From RPRI01 sp051233685 (lineage in GTDB: Bacteria; Desulfobacterota; Desulfobacteria; Desulfobacterales; RPRI01), in NCBI RefSeq assembly GCF_051233685.1, contig NZ_JBAMMY010000249.1:1-13511 (forward strand): a DNA stretch of 13,511 nt, in the 5' to 3' direction. Shown here in pieces: positions 1 through 5,491 of the stretch. Under the pieces are notes generated by a model, which was not told where the DNA came from, did no database searches, and worked only from the letters and a program-made list of their open reading frames with translations. The position numbers and the translations under genes were made by a program. The first letter of the stretch is position 1, and the number at the start of each line of letters is the position of its first letter.

Positions 1-1033
1 TCTGACAGGCCTGCGGAATGCTGGCCTGCGGCCGTGCATAAAAATCCCGGGCAATGGTGACAAGCCTGCGGCTCAGCCGTTTGTCACCCAAACCGATATT
101 CCCGAATTCTTCCTCTGCCCAATCCACGGGAGGAGCTTTAGCCAACAAAGGCTTCTCGACTGTCGCAGTCTGTTTGTACAAAACAACCTTGAAATCACTC
201 CGCAAAGGATAGAGATACACATCCTTCACTGGAACTTGGCAGGCTTGATCGCTGTCTTGTCTGCCACGGCCTTTCGTCTCACCAACATGCCGCCAGTTGG
301 CCGCTCGATAGCAAGTTCCACGAAATCGCGCCTGCTCAACAAAAGTTTCCAGAAGAACCGGTCTGTATCCATACCGCTCATGCCAATCCCGGCTTAGACG
401 CTTTATGCAAAGCGACAAAACATGCGAAGCCAAATGCGGCACCCGAACTCCCGGAACAATCAGAAAACGACTGTTGTTTACCACCTGAAACAAATTGTCG
501 CGGCGGGCAGTTTCGTTCCAGCCAATCCATCTGTCCCGCGCCTCAAGACGCCAAGCTGCAGCGCTAAAAGCCAAACCGCCCAGCCACCCATAAGCCGGAC
601 TCTTGATTAAATACCGTATTTGAGCTCCGCACAAAGGACCACTGCCAAGATAGTGATAGTGTTCCATCATCGTATTCCAAAGGGCCGAAAGCTCCCGGTT
701 GCCGCTTCCTACCGTAACAATTTCTATCCCGCCCAGTTCGGCAAACAAGCACTCAACTTGCGCAACTTCAACCGAAATATCTTGTGTCTTCAAAGACTTG
801 AAAAAGGAGTCCTTGGAAACAGCTACGGGCAGTCTGATCCGGCCGCTCCTGTGCAACCTGTTCAGTGCTACCCGGCAGCTCATCGTTTTCGGTTTGCCAT
901 TTCGCCCTGTCCAGTTAAGCCATTCACAGACTTTCATCGAAAGTCCGTGCCGGGAAATGTCCGGCGTCGTTTCTACCACCGTTTGAATACGGTTAACAAT
1001 ATCCATGCTAAAATCTTTTCCGCAAATTTTCAT
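1..1033 (-). CDS. IS4/Tn5-type transposase with N-terminal DUF4338 (DruA-like) domain, partial
   Basis: I read an uninterrupted frame of 344 codons from ATG at 1033 to the left edge, with no stop, so the C-terminal part lies outside the window. An in-frame TAA sits only three codons upstream of this ATG, which fixes it as the first possible start; M10 is an alternative and neither has a strong ribosome binding site. Residues about 30-70 resemble the small N-terminal domain that precedes DUF4338 (KVCEWLNW, MSCRVALNRLHRSGRI). Residues about 95-290 match DUF4338 (MEHYHYLG, RDRWIGW, NNSRFLIVP, LLETFV, CYRAANWRHVGETKGRG). Residues 305-344 match the Tn5/IS4-type transposase DNA-binding domain (WAEEEFG, LGDKRLSRRL, ARPQASIPQAC). 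The DDE catalytic domain should follow off the edge. DUF4338 is also the family of DruA of Druantia defence systems, but the fused transposase domain argues for a mobile element here. No frameshift is seen, so it may be intact. Confidence 0.85.
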   Translation of the reverse strand, partial: MKICGKDFSMDIVNRIQTVVETTPDISRHGLSMKVCEWLNWTGRNGKPKTMSCRVALNRLHRSGRIRLPVAVSKDSFFKSLKTQDISVEVAQVECLFAELGGIEIVTVGSGNRELSALWNTMMEHYHYLGSGPLCGAQIRYLIKSPAYGWLGGLAFSAAAWRLEARDRWIGWNETARRDNLFQVVNNSRFLIVPGVRVPHLASHVLSLCIKRLSRDWHERYGYRPVLLETFVEQARFRGTCYRAANWRHVGETKGRGRQDSDQACQVPVKDVYLYPLRSDFKVVLYKQTATVEKPLLAKAPPVDWAEEEFGNIGLGDKRLSRRLVTIARDFYARPQASIPQACQ

Positions 1034-1100
1034 GCGGTAACTTTATCATCTCCCTATCACTGTGTCCAGAAAAAAAGTTATGGGACATGCTCAGTTTATT
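1..1100 (-). mobile_element. Insertion sequence, 5' end portion (boundary uncertain)
   Basis: The transposase gene above implies an insertion sequence whose start-proximal end lies between its ATG at 1033 and the end of the DUF1573 gene at 1225. A possible terminal segment is the stretch 1061-1092, which carries a weak TGTCC/GGACA inverted pair (1063-1067 and 1083-1087) around an A-rich run. The matching inverted repeat at the other end is outside the window and I found no target-site duplication, so the limit at 1100 is only a guess. By eye the element is richer in G+C than the genes to its right, which fits acquisition. Confidence 0.5.
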
Positions 1101-1224
1101 AAGGGGGAATTTGAGGTAATAATTTTACTTCCTCTTTAATGACCCAAATAGCTTCTTTCTTTGTTTCCCTGTATGCAGTTTTTATAAATTCTAAATGCGG
1201 TTACCCTGTATTCTTTCTGTACTA
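1034..1224. other. Intergenic region between transposase and DUF1573 gene
   Basis: This 191-bp AT-rich stretch holds no convincing gene. It should contain the end of the insertion sequence and the 3' end of the DUF1573 transcript. An imperfect hairpin around 1113-1134 (GAGGTAA against TTAC..CCTC) lacks the run of U expected on the minus strand, so I do not call it a terminator. I see no clear promoter. Confidence 0.5.
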
Positions 1225-1935
1225 TTATTGACTTATCAAGCCTGTAACATAGATAACTATTTCAGATTTTACCGGATTATCGGTCTTAAGACGAATACTT
1301 CCATGGTAAGTTTCTGCCTTTTCTATCTGGTTCTTTGCCGTCAGCAAATATTTGTCGGCCTTTTTTTCCAGTGTAAATGTGATCTTTTTTTCAAGGTTGT
1401 CCGTGTAAGATGAAACGATATTGAAGGAGTATTTTTTTAAGGGTGTAATGGTAACTTGTGATTGAATTATGCTGCCGGAGTTGCCCTTTAAGATTATATT
1501 TTTAGGCTCAATCAATGCAAATGCCTCAACTTCTCCTTTGAAATACAGATTTAATTGCCTGTTTTTCGGATCGTTGGTGTAAACCGCTATGGCCTTTAAA
1601 AACTTTCTGCCTGCAAAGCCTGTTGTGTTGCCCTTTATGGATATTTTGCCCTTGGCGCCGGGCGGTATTTGTTTGGTATAGTCGGCAGTTGTGCATCCGC
1701 AGCCTGTTTTTACCTTTTCAATGGACAAGGGGGCATTACCTGTGTTTTTGATGATAAATTCATGGGTAATTACAGTTCCTTCTATCACCGGATCAAATTG
1801 GAAGCCGGCTTTTTTTAAAACGGCAACCGGTGCAAAAGAGGCTGTGTCAGCAGCCTGCAATTCCTCGGCGCGGGCAGAAAAAACCACCGAAATGCACACG
1901 ATAAGGCATAAACTTAAAAAAAATTTTGCTGTCAT
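1225..1935 (-). CDS. Secreted DUF1573 (ASH/HYDIN-like Ig-fold) protein
   Basis: This 236-residue protein starts with a typical Sec signal peptide: Lys4, a hydrophobic run at 5-20 and an ARA site near residue 23. There is no lipobox, so it is predicted to be a soluble periplasmic or secreted protein. Residues about 40-135 match DUF1573, a beta-sandwich domain: F-x-F-D near 46, HEFIIKNTGNAPL at 58-70, the hallmark GCGCT motif with C79 and C81, then PPGAKG at 91-96 and VYTNDP. A second beta-rich domain (about 140-236) with a similar pattern (KTDNP, IVIYVTGLI) follows. The molecular function of DUF1573 proteins is not settled, so I give none. The start is supported by AGGGGAAG upstream, and the gene follows the IscA-like gene by 40 nt, probably on the same transcript. 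Confidence 0.88.
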   Translation of the reverse strand: MTAKFFLSLCLIVCISVVFSARAEELQAADTASFAPVAVLKKAGFQFDPVIEGTVITHEFIIKNTGNAPLSIEKVKTGCGCTTADYTKQIPPGAKGKISIKGNTTGFAGRKFLKAIAVYTNDPKNRQLNLYFKGEVEAFALIEPKNIILKGNSGSIIQSQVTITPLKKYSFNIVSSYTDNLEKKITFTLEKKADKYLLTAKNQIEKAETYHGSIRLKTDNPVKSEIVIYVTGLISQ

Positions 1936-1975
1936 TATACTTCCCCTTGAATATCACATCTGTAATCTTTAGCGC

Positions 1976-2293
1976 CTACTGACCGCATGAACCGCCGTCG
2001 GAGCCACAGCTCGAACATCCGCTGTCAAATTTAAGACCGGATAAAACAATAAACCCGTTTGTGCCATAATCCACACTGATGGGCTGGGCTTTTATAAATA
2101 GATTTTTGTCTATCAGGTATTGAATTCCGTCAACTTTAAAGGTTGAATCATTATCCCCCTTTTCGTCAAGTGCCATTGCCATCTGCGGGCCGCAGCATCC
2201 ACTCTGGTTGAGAAAAATCCGGACAGGCTTTATCTCCTTATCCATGAAAAAGTTCTTAAGTTCCCTTTGAGCTGATTCTGTAACTGTAAACAT
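1976..2293 (-). CDS. IscA/HesB-like protein (A-type Fe-S carrier family) with unusual cysteine tail
   Basis: This 105-residue protein has the length and order of an A-type iron-sulfur carrier: an N-terminal helix (VTESAQRELKNFF), a beta strand (VRIFLNQSGC), MALDE near 40-44, an IDKNLF segment at 61-66 and VDYGTNGFIV at 74-83. The first cysteine site is a CC pair (C33, C34). The C-terminal site is spread out (C93, C96, C103 in a Ser/Gly-rich tail) instead of the compact CGCG of E. coli IscA. Homologs of this kind are common in sulfate reducers, and their job in cluster delivery is inferred from the family. The start is fixed by an excellent AAGGAGGA at 2297-2304. It is separated from the hdr/met operon by a MITE-like repeat, but it could still be read from the same transcript. 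A role in maturing the many Fe-S clusters of its neighbours is attractive but unproven. Confidence 0.85.
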   Translation of the reverse strand: MFTVTESAQRELKNFFMDKEIKPVRIFLNQSGCCGPQMAMALDEKGDNDSTFKVDGIQYLIDKNLFIKAQPISVDYGTNGFIVLSGLKFDSGCSSCGSDGGSCGQ

Positions 2294-2312
2294 GGTTCCT
2301 CCTTTTTATGAT

Positions 2313-2437
2313 GACGGCTTCGTAAAAACTCCCTCTGCTGTGTTACGCCTCACCTTTTGTCATTGCAGCGTACGAAAAAGTACGCTTCATTCCTCAGGAT
2401 TCGCGCGCCTTGCATATGAAGCTTTTACGAAGCCGTC
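2313..2437. repeat. MITE-like element with 15-bp perfect terminal inverted repeats
   Basis: The ends are GACGGCTTCGTAAAA (2313-2327) and its exact reverse complement (2423-2437), 125 bp overall. An internal hairpin GCGTAC-GAAAAA-GTACGC lies near the middle (about 2368-2385). There is no coding capacity. The size, perfect inverted ends and intergenic position are those of a miniature inverted-repeat element. I see no obvious target-site duplication (flanks end in AT and begin with TA). It ends 20 bp from the IscA-like start and leaves that gene's ribosome binding site intact. As RNA it would form a long stem that could pause or end the operon transcript, but there is no U-run typical of an intrinsic terminator. 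Confidence 0.75.
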
Positions 2438-2446
2438 TAAAATATT

Positions 2447-2896
2447 TTATAATATCTGGTTTTGTGATATCTGTGCAGCACGTTGCCTGACCATCTTTGC
2501 CGATGGCCCCAGCGCTTCCACGCTTCTGCACACATCCCATGCTACATCTGCAAATTTGGGTCCTTCGGCTGAAGATATCCATGAAAAATGCAATCTGCCA
2601 GGCTCAAGGCCCATGTGTTCCAGCAGGTTTTTCATCAGCGCAAACTTGCGGCGCGCATAGTAATTGCCTTCAATGTAGTGGCAGTCGCCGGGGTGACATC
2701 CTGAAATCCAGACACCGTCAGCACCTTCCCTGAAAGCGCCGAGGATGAATTTAGGACTGATACGTCCACTGCATGGAACCCGGATTATTTTAATATAGGG
2801 CGGATATTCAAGACGGCTTACGCCCGCAAGATCGGCCGCTCCATATGTACACCAATTGCATAAAAATGTGATAATATTAGGTTGCCAGTTCGGCAT
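2447..2896 (-). CDS. mvhD: MvhD-family Fe-S electron-transfer subunit (third copy)
   Basis: This 149-residue protein belongs to the family of the delta subunit of F420-non-reducing hydrogenase, which binds a [2Fe-2S] cluster and passes electrons to HdrA. Visible family motifs are FLCNWCTYGAADLAG (C13, C16), RVPCSGR (C42) and GCHPGDCHY (C67, C72). The remainder carries the expected LGAFREGADGV and helical C-terminal half. Length is normal for a stand-alone MvhD. The start is set by TAAGGAGGA at 2902-2910. It lies 34 nt downstream of the mini-HdrA gene, making the third hdrA-mvhD pair of this operon. It is closer to MvhD1 (CNWC, YPP, HYxEGN) than to MvhD2 by motif wording. No hydrogenase gene is present, so the partner is presumably an HdrA and/or MetV-MetF rather than hydrogenase. 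Confidence 0.9.
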   Translation of the reverse strand: MPNWQPNIITFLCNWCTYGAADLAGVSRLEYPPYIKIIRVPCSGRISPKFILGAFREGADGVWISGCHPGDCHYIEGNYYARRKFALMKNLLEHMGLEPGRLHFSWISSAEGPKFADVAWDVCRSVEALGPSAKMVRQRAAQISQNQIL

Positions 2897-2930
2897 GATA
2901 TTCCTCCTTATTTTAAAAGTCCTCTTTGAA

Positions 2931-3320
2931 CTATGTGTTTGTATCTATCATACATGTTACAGGACATGCATCAACACAGGCGCGGCAGCCTGTGCAGCGC
3001 TCTGTAATTATACTTCTGGCTTTCTTTTTTATTGTGACCTTGAAATTGCCTTGTTGTCCTTCAACGCTTAATACTTCGGCATAGGTGATCAGTTCGATAT
3101 TCGGATGCCGGCCTGCCGTTACCAGATAGGGAGCCAGAATGCACATGGAACAATCAATTGTTGGAAAGGTTTTATCAAGCTGGGCCATGGCTCCGCCTAT
3201 AGCCGGAGTTTTTTCAACCAGATACACAAAATAGCCGGAATCTGCAAGATCAAGAGCGGTCTGAATGCCGGCTACCCCTCCTCCGACTACAAGTACTGCA
3301 CCAACAGGATTTGTATTCAT
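2931..3320 (-). CDS. Mini-HdrA: N-terminal FAD-binding and single [4Fe-4S] segment only
   Basis: This 129-residue protein corresponds to the first ~125 residues of the HdrA encoded at 5492-8536. It has the dinucleotide-binding GGGVAG at 13-18, EKTPAIGG at 36-43, the HdrA signature DKTFPTIDCSMC at 49-60 (C57, C60), GRHPNIE at 70-76 and one [4Fe-4S] motif (C109, C112, C115, C119-P). It then stops at TAG, ten residues after the last cluster cysteine. Everything that normally follows in HdrA (second cluster, rest of the flavin domain, CC motif) is missing, and no remnant lies in the 34 nt before mvhD3. It has a strong AAAGGAGA site at 3325-3332, 15 nt after metF, and an undamaged frame. It may be a real small Fe-S partner protein, or the remainder of a deleted hdrA kept in frame. 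The FAD site looks incomplete on its own. Confidence 0.8.
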   Translation of the reverse strand: MNTNPVGAVLVVGGGVAGIQTALDLADSGYFVYLVEKTPAIGGAMAQLDKTFPTIDCSMCILAPYLVTAGRHPNIELITYAEVLSVEGQQGNFKVTIKKKARSIITERCTGCRACVDACPVTCMIDTNT

Positions 3321-3324
3321 TTTA

Positions 3325-3332
3325 TCTCCTTT
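3325..3332 (-). promoter_or_regulatory. Ribosome binding site of mini-HdrA
   Basis: AAAGGAGA on the minus strand ends 4 nt before ATG at 3320. Its survival is the main sign that the shortened hdrA is still translated. Confidence 0.7.
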
Positions 3333-3335
3333 ATC

Positions 3336-4271
3336 TTAAGAAATCTCAGGCCGTGGAAGCATACCGGCTCTTTGGGCTATTTCGGCAACCTTATGTTCCC
3401 ATTCGATAGCCATCAGATGAACGCCTGCAACACCTTCCATTTGCTTGAATTCTTCAATTTGTTCTATGGCGATTTTTATGCCTTCTTCTGCAAATTTTCC
3501 TTTTCCGGCGCCCCTTAATCTTTCAATTATCTCAGGCGGAACATCCATGCCGGGAACCTGTTTTGCCATATACTGCGCCATACCAACACTTTTTAAAGGT
3601 GTTACTCCGGCAAGAATATAGCATTTTTCACATAAACCCATATCCACAGCCATTTTCATGAACTGTCTGAATTTTTTCATGTTGTAAATACACTGGGTCT
3701 GGATAAAATCGGCTCCTGCATTTATCTTCTTTGCAAGGCGATAAACACGGAATTCAAAAGGATCGGCAAAAGGATTGCTGGCTGCTCCTATAAACATTTT
3801 CGGAGAAACATCTATCGGTTCTCCGTTTAAGAATTGCTCTTCATCCCTCATTGTTTTAACAAGATTGATAAGCTGCATGGAATCTATGTCATAAACGTTT
3901 TTAGCTTCCGGGTGATTTCCGAATATCTGATGATCTCCTGAAAGACACAGCATATTTCTTATGCCCATAGAATAAGCGCCAAGAACATCACTCATCATAG
4001 CCAGGCGATTACGGTCGCGGCAGACCATCTGAAAATTAGGTTCCACACCTTCCTGGACAGCAATAGCCGAAGCCGCCCAGCTTGACATTCTGACTACTGC
4101 CGTTTGATTATCAGTGATGTTAACGGCATCCACATTGCCTTTCAGAAAGGCTAATTTCTCTTTAAGGTGTACGACATTGGCTCCTTTCGGAGGACCGCAT
4201 TCACCTGTGAATGCAAAGTTGCCGGATTTTAAAACTTTTTCAAGATTACTGCCGGATTTGATATCATTCAT
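3336..4271 (-). CDS. metF: 5,10-methylenetetrahydrofolate reductase, MetF
   Basis: This is a 311-residue TIM-barrel flavoprotein of the MetF family, which interconverts methylene- and methyl-tetrahydrofolate. Residues that line up with E. coli MetF landmarks are E24 in FTGECGPPKGA (catalytic Glu of the FEFFPP motif), D113 in LCLSGDH (Asp of LRGD, near the flavin) and Q193 in DFIQTQ. GAASNPFADP at 162-171 and AGVTPLKS at 221-228 are also typical. A longer frame starts at 4349, but its extra residues lie inside metV and read poorly; ATG at 4271 has AGGGAGGAG at 4280-4288 and overlaps the metV stop as ATGA, so translation is probably coupled. Placement beside metV and hdrA/mvhD genes marks it as the type that takes electrons from MetV and an Hdr-like complex rather than using NAD(P)H alone (known for the acetogen MetFV-Hdr-MvhD complex; inferred here). 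Wood-Ljungdahl pathway, cytoplasm. Confidence 0.92.
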   Translation of the reverse strand: MNDIKSGSNLEKVLKSGNFAFTGECGPPKGANVVHLKEKLAFLKGNVDAVNITDNQTAVVRMSSWAASAIAVQEGVEPNFQMVCRDRNRLAMMSDVLGAYSMGIRNMLCLSGDHQIFGNHPEAKNVYDIDSMQLINLVKTMRDEEQFLNGEPIDVSPKMFIGAASNPFADPFEFRVYRLAKKINAGADFIQTQCIYNMKKFRQFMKMAVDMGLCEKCYILAGVTPLKSVGMAQYMAKQVPGMDVPPEIIERLRGAGKGKFAEEGIKIAIEQIEEFKQMEGVAGVHLMAIEWEHKVAEIAQRAGMLPRPEIS

Positions 4272-4936
4272 ATGGCAAGCTCCTCCCTTACGGACTTTCG
4301 CGGGCCGCCATCTCTTGATGTGCGCCAGTTTTTGGCAGGTGTGAAGCAAAGAAGATCATCCAGTCTTCCCTGCTCCATTTTCTTTTTTACAATCATATCC
4401 CAGATGCATGGGACTTCCTTGCTTATTTCGCAATAGCCTTTGGAGCTGCCGCCGCAGGGACCATTCATCAGACTCTTGGAACATCTCGCTACAGGGCATA
4501 ATCCGTCAAAAAAATGAATCACGCATGTTCCGCATCCTGCGCAGCGTTCTTCCCAGATGCCATGTGAAGTTGCGCCTCCGAAAAATTTTGTATTTACAGC
4601 CGGAAAGAATTTTTGCTGCGGATAGGCTTCGGATAAAAACTGAGGGCCAACGCCGCAGGCCATTGAAATAACCGCATCATAGTCGTTTATTGTGGATTTT
4701 ACCTGTTCTATGTATTCGGGATCGCATTGTCTTTCTATGGTTATCTGATCTACTGTAAGGGAACGCCCTTCCTTTTTCCGGGCAATCTTGAGTGAAGAAG
4801 ACAGAATCTGAACTTCTTTGACCCCGCCCACATTACAGACCGTGACGCAGCCCTTGCATCCCATAATCAATATATTATCCTTTCCCCTGACCATTTCCAA
4901 TATCTCGGAAAGGGGTTTTCTATCAGCAACAATCAT
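4268..4936 (-). CDS. metV: MetV, Fe-S partner of methylenetetrahydrofolate reductase
   Basis: This 222-residue cysteine-rich protein matches the MetV family (methylene-tetrahydrofolate reductase C-terminal-like). The N-terminal half has MGCKGCVTVCNVGG (C27, C30, C34), C71 and SMACGVGPQFL (C94). The C-terminal half has CAGCGTC (C132, C135, C138), LCPVARCSKSLMNGPCGGS (C147, C152, C161) and YCEI (C169). In characterised systems MetV binds Fe-S clusters and is needed for electron delivery to the MetF flavin; I infer the same here. It begins with GAGGTG about 5 nt before ATG, 15 nt after mvhD2, and its stop overlaps the metF start. It therefore sits exactly between an MvhD and MetF, the order expected for an electron relay. 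Confidence 0.92.
   Translation of the reverse strand: MIVADRKPLSEILEMVRGKDNILIMGCKGCVTVCNVGGVKEVQILSSSLKIARKKEGRSLTVDQITIERQCDPEYIEQVKSTINDYDAVISMACGVGPQFLSEAYPQQKFFPAVNTKFFGGATSHGIWEERCAGCGTCVIHFFDGLCPVARCSKSLMNGPCGGSSKGYCEISKEVPCIWDMIVKKKMEQGRLDDLLCFTPAKNWRTSRDGGPRKSVREELAI
4280..4288 (-). promoter_or_regulatory. Ribosome binding site of metF, inside metV
   Basis: AGGGAGGAG lies 8 nt upstream of ATG 4271 and within the last codons of metV. Together with the ATGA stop/start overlap it decides the metF start and suggests translational coupling. Confidence 0.75.
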
Positions 4937-4951
4937 ATTTCACCTCTTTAG

Positions 4952-5377
4952 TTATGCCGCCTGTTTGATATTAAGCGGGCTCGGACCCAGGTTACGTATC
5001 CTCTCTCCCATCTGGTTTGCAATTTCTGCAAAGCGGGGCCCCATGGCGGATGAAAGATTAAACATCTCCACACGCTCCGGTTCAATGCCAAGTTCGGCAA
5101 GAGTCTTTTTTACGTACTCGACTTTTTTCCGTGTTTTTATGTTTCCGCATACGAAATGACAGTCTCCTTCCATACAACCTGCAACATACACACCGTCTGC
5201 TCCGTCTTCTATGGCACGCAGCAGATGGATAATATCCACACGTCCGGTGCAGGGAACCTGGATAATCTTTATATTTGACGGGTAGTTCAGCCGCATGGAA
5301 CCTGCCAGATCGGCAGCGGCGTAAGCACAATATTTACAGCAGAACGCTATGATCTGGGGTTCAAAATCCTTATTCAT
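4952..5377 (-). CDS. mvhD: MvhD-family Fe-S electron-transfer subunit (second copy)
   Basis: This 141-residue MvhD protein carries FCCKYCAYAAADLAG (C13, C14, C17), QVPCTGR (C43) and GCMEGDCHF (C68, C73), plus an extra C77. These cysteines fit the [2Fe-2S] site of the family. A longer frame exists to 5428, but its 17 extra residues run into a repeat region, while ATG 5377 has AGGAG at 5385-5389 with 7-nt spacing, so I use the short form. It is the partner of the 1014-residue HdrA just upstream and lies 15 nt before metV. By position it is the best candidate to pass electrons from HdrA toward MetV-MetF (inference). It differs from the other two MvhD copies in using CCKYC where they use LCNWC. 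Confidence 0.9.
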   Translation of the reverse strand: MNKDFEPQIIAFCCKYCAYAAADLAGSMRLNYPSNIKIIQVPCTGRVDIIHLLRAIEDGADGVYVAGCMEGDCHFVCGNIKTRKKVEYVKKTLAELGIEPERVEMFNLSSAMGPRFAEIANQMGERIRNLGPSPLNIKQAA

Positions 5378-5384
5378 ATATCTA

Positions 5385-5389
5385 CTCCT
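5385..5389 (-). promoter_or_regulatory. Ribosome binding site of mvhD2
   Basis: AGGAG 7 nt before ATG 5377 selects the internal start over the longer frame that begins at 5428. Confidence 0.7.
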
Positions 5390-5413
5390 GTTTTCGTATC
5401 TACTCAGGTTGTG

Positions 5414-5474
5414 AGGTTCACAGTTCACGGTTGGTTGCCTTGTATTTGAACCTTGAACCTTGAACCGTGAACCT
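5414..5474. repeat. Heptamer tandem repeat with inverted copy, possible mRNA hairpin
   Basis: Four adjacent 7-mers TGAACC(T/G) run from 5447 to 5474. Degenerate inverted units AGGTTCA and CAGTTCA lie at 5414-5427. The arms pair as GTTCACGGTT (5423-5432) with AACCGTGAAC (5463-5472), or as AGGTTCAC (5414-5421) with GTGAACCT (5467-5474). It lies in the 114-nt gap between hdrA and mvhD2, so it would fold in the operon mRNA. No U-run follows, so it is not a typical terminator; it may affect transcript stability or be a dispersed intergenic repeat. Confidence 0.7.
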
Positions 5475-5491
5475 GTATAGTTATCTGTTAT

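Noticed and set aside
1..1033. Complete Druantia defence locus
   Set aside because: The DUF4338 segment is followed directly by a transposase DNA-binding domain and no other Druantia genes are visible.
564..1102. Open frames at 564-752 (minus) and 620-1102 (plus) as genes
   Set aside because: They overlap the transposase frame, which shows family motifs throughout; the others match nothing recognisable.
2313..2437. The long inverted repeat as a simple intrinsic terminator
   Set aside because: The arms are about 95 bp apart and no U-run follows the stem on the minus strand; the layout fits a MITE better.
2931..2950. Possible recoding (selenocysteine or pyrrolysine) at the stop of the mini-HdrA
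   Set aside because: The stop is TAG, not TGA, and reading through gives only five residues before TAA, so no HdrA sequence is restored.
4272..4349. Longer MetF N-terminus starting at 4349
   Set aside because: The extra 26 residues lie inside metV, do not resemble MetF, and the start at 4271 has a strong ribosome binding site and ATGA overlap.
5414..5474. Heptamer repeats as a CRISPR array
   Set aside because: Units are 7 bp and adjacent, with no spacers and no cas genes nearby.
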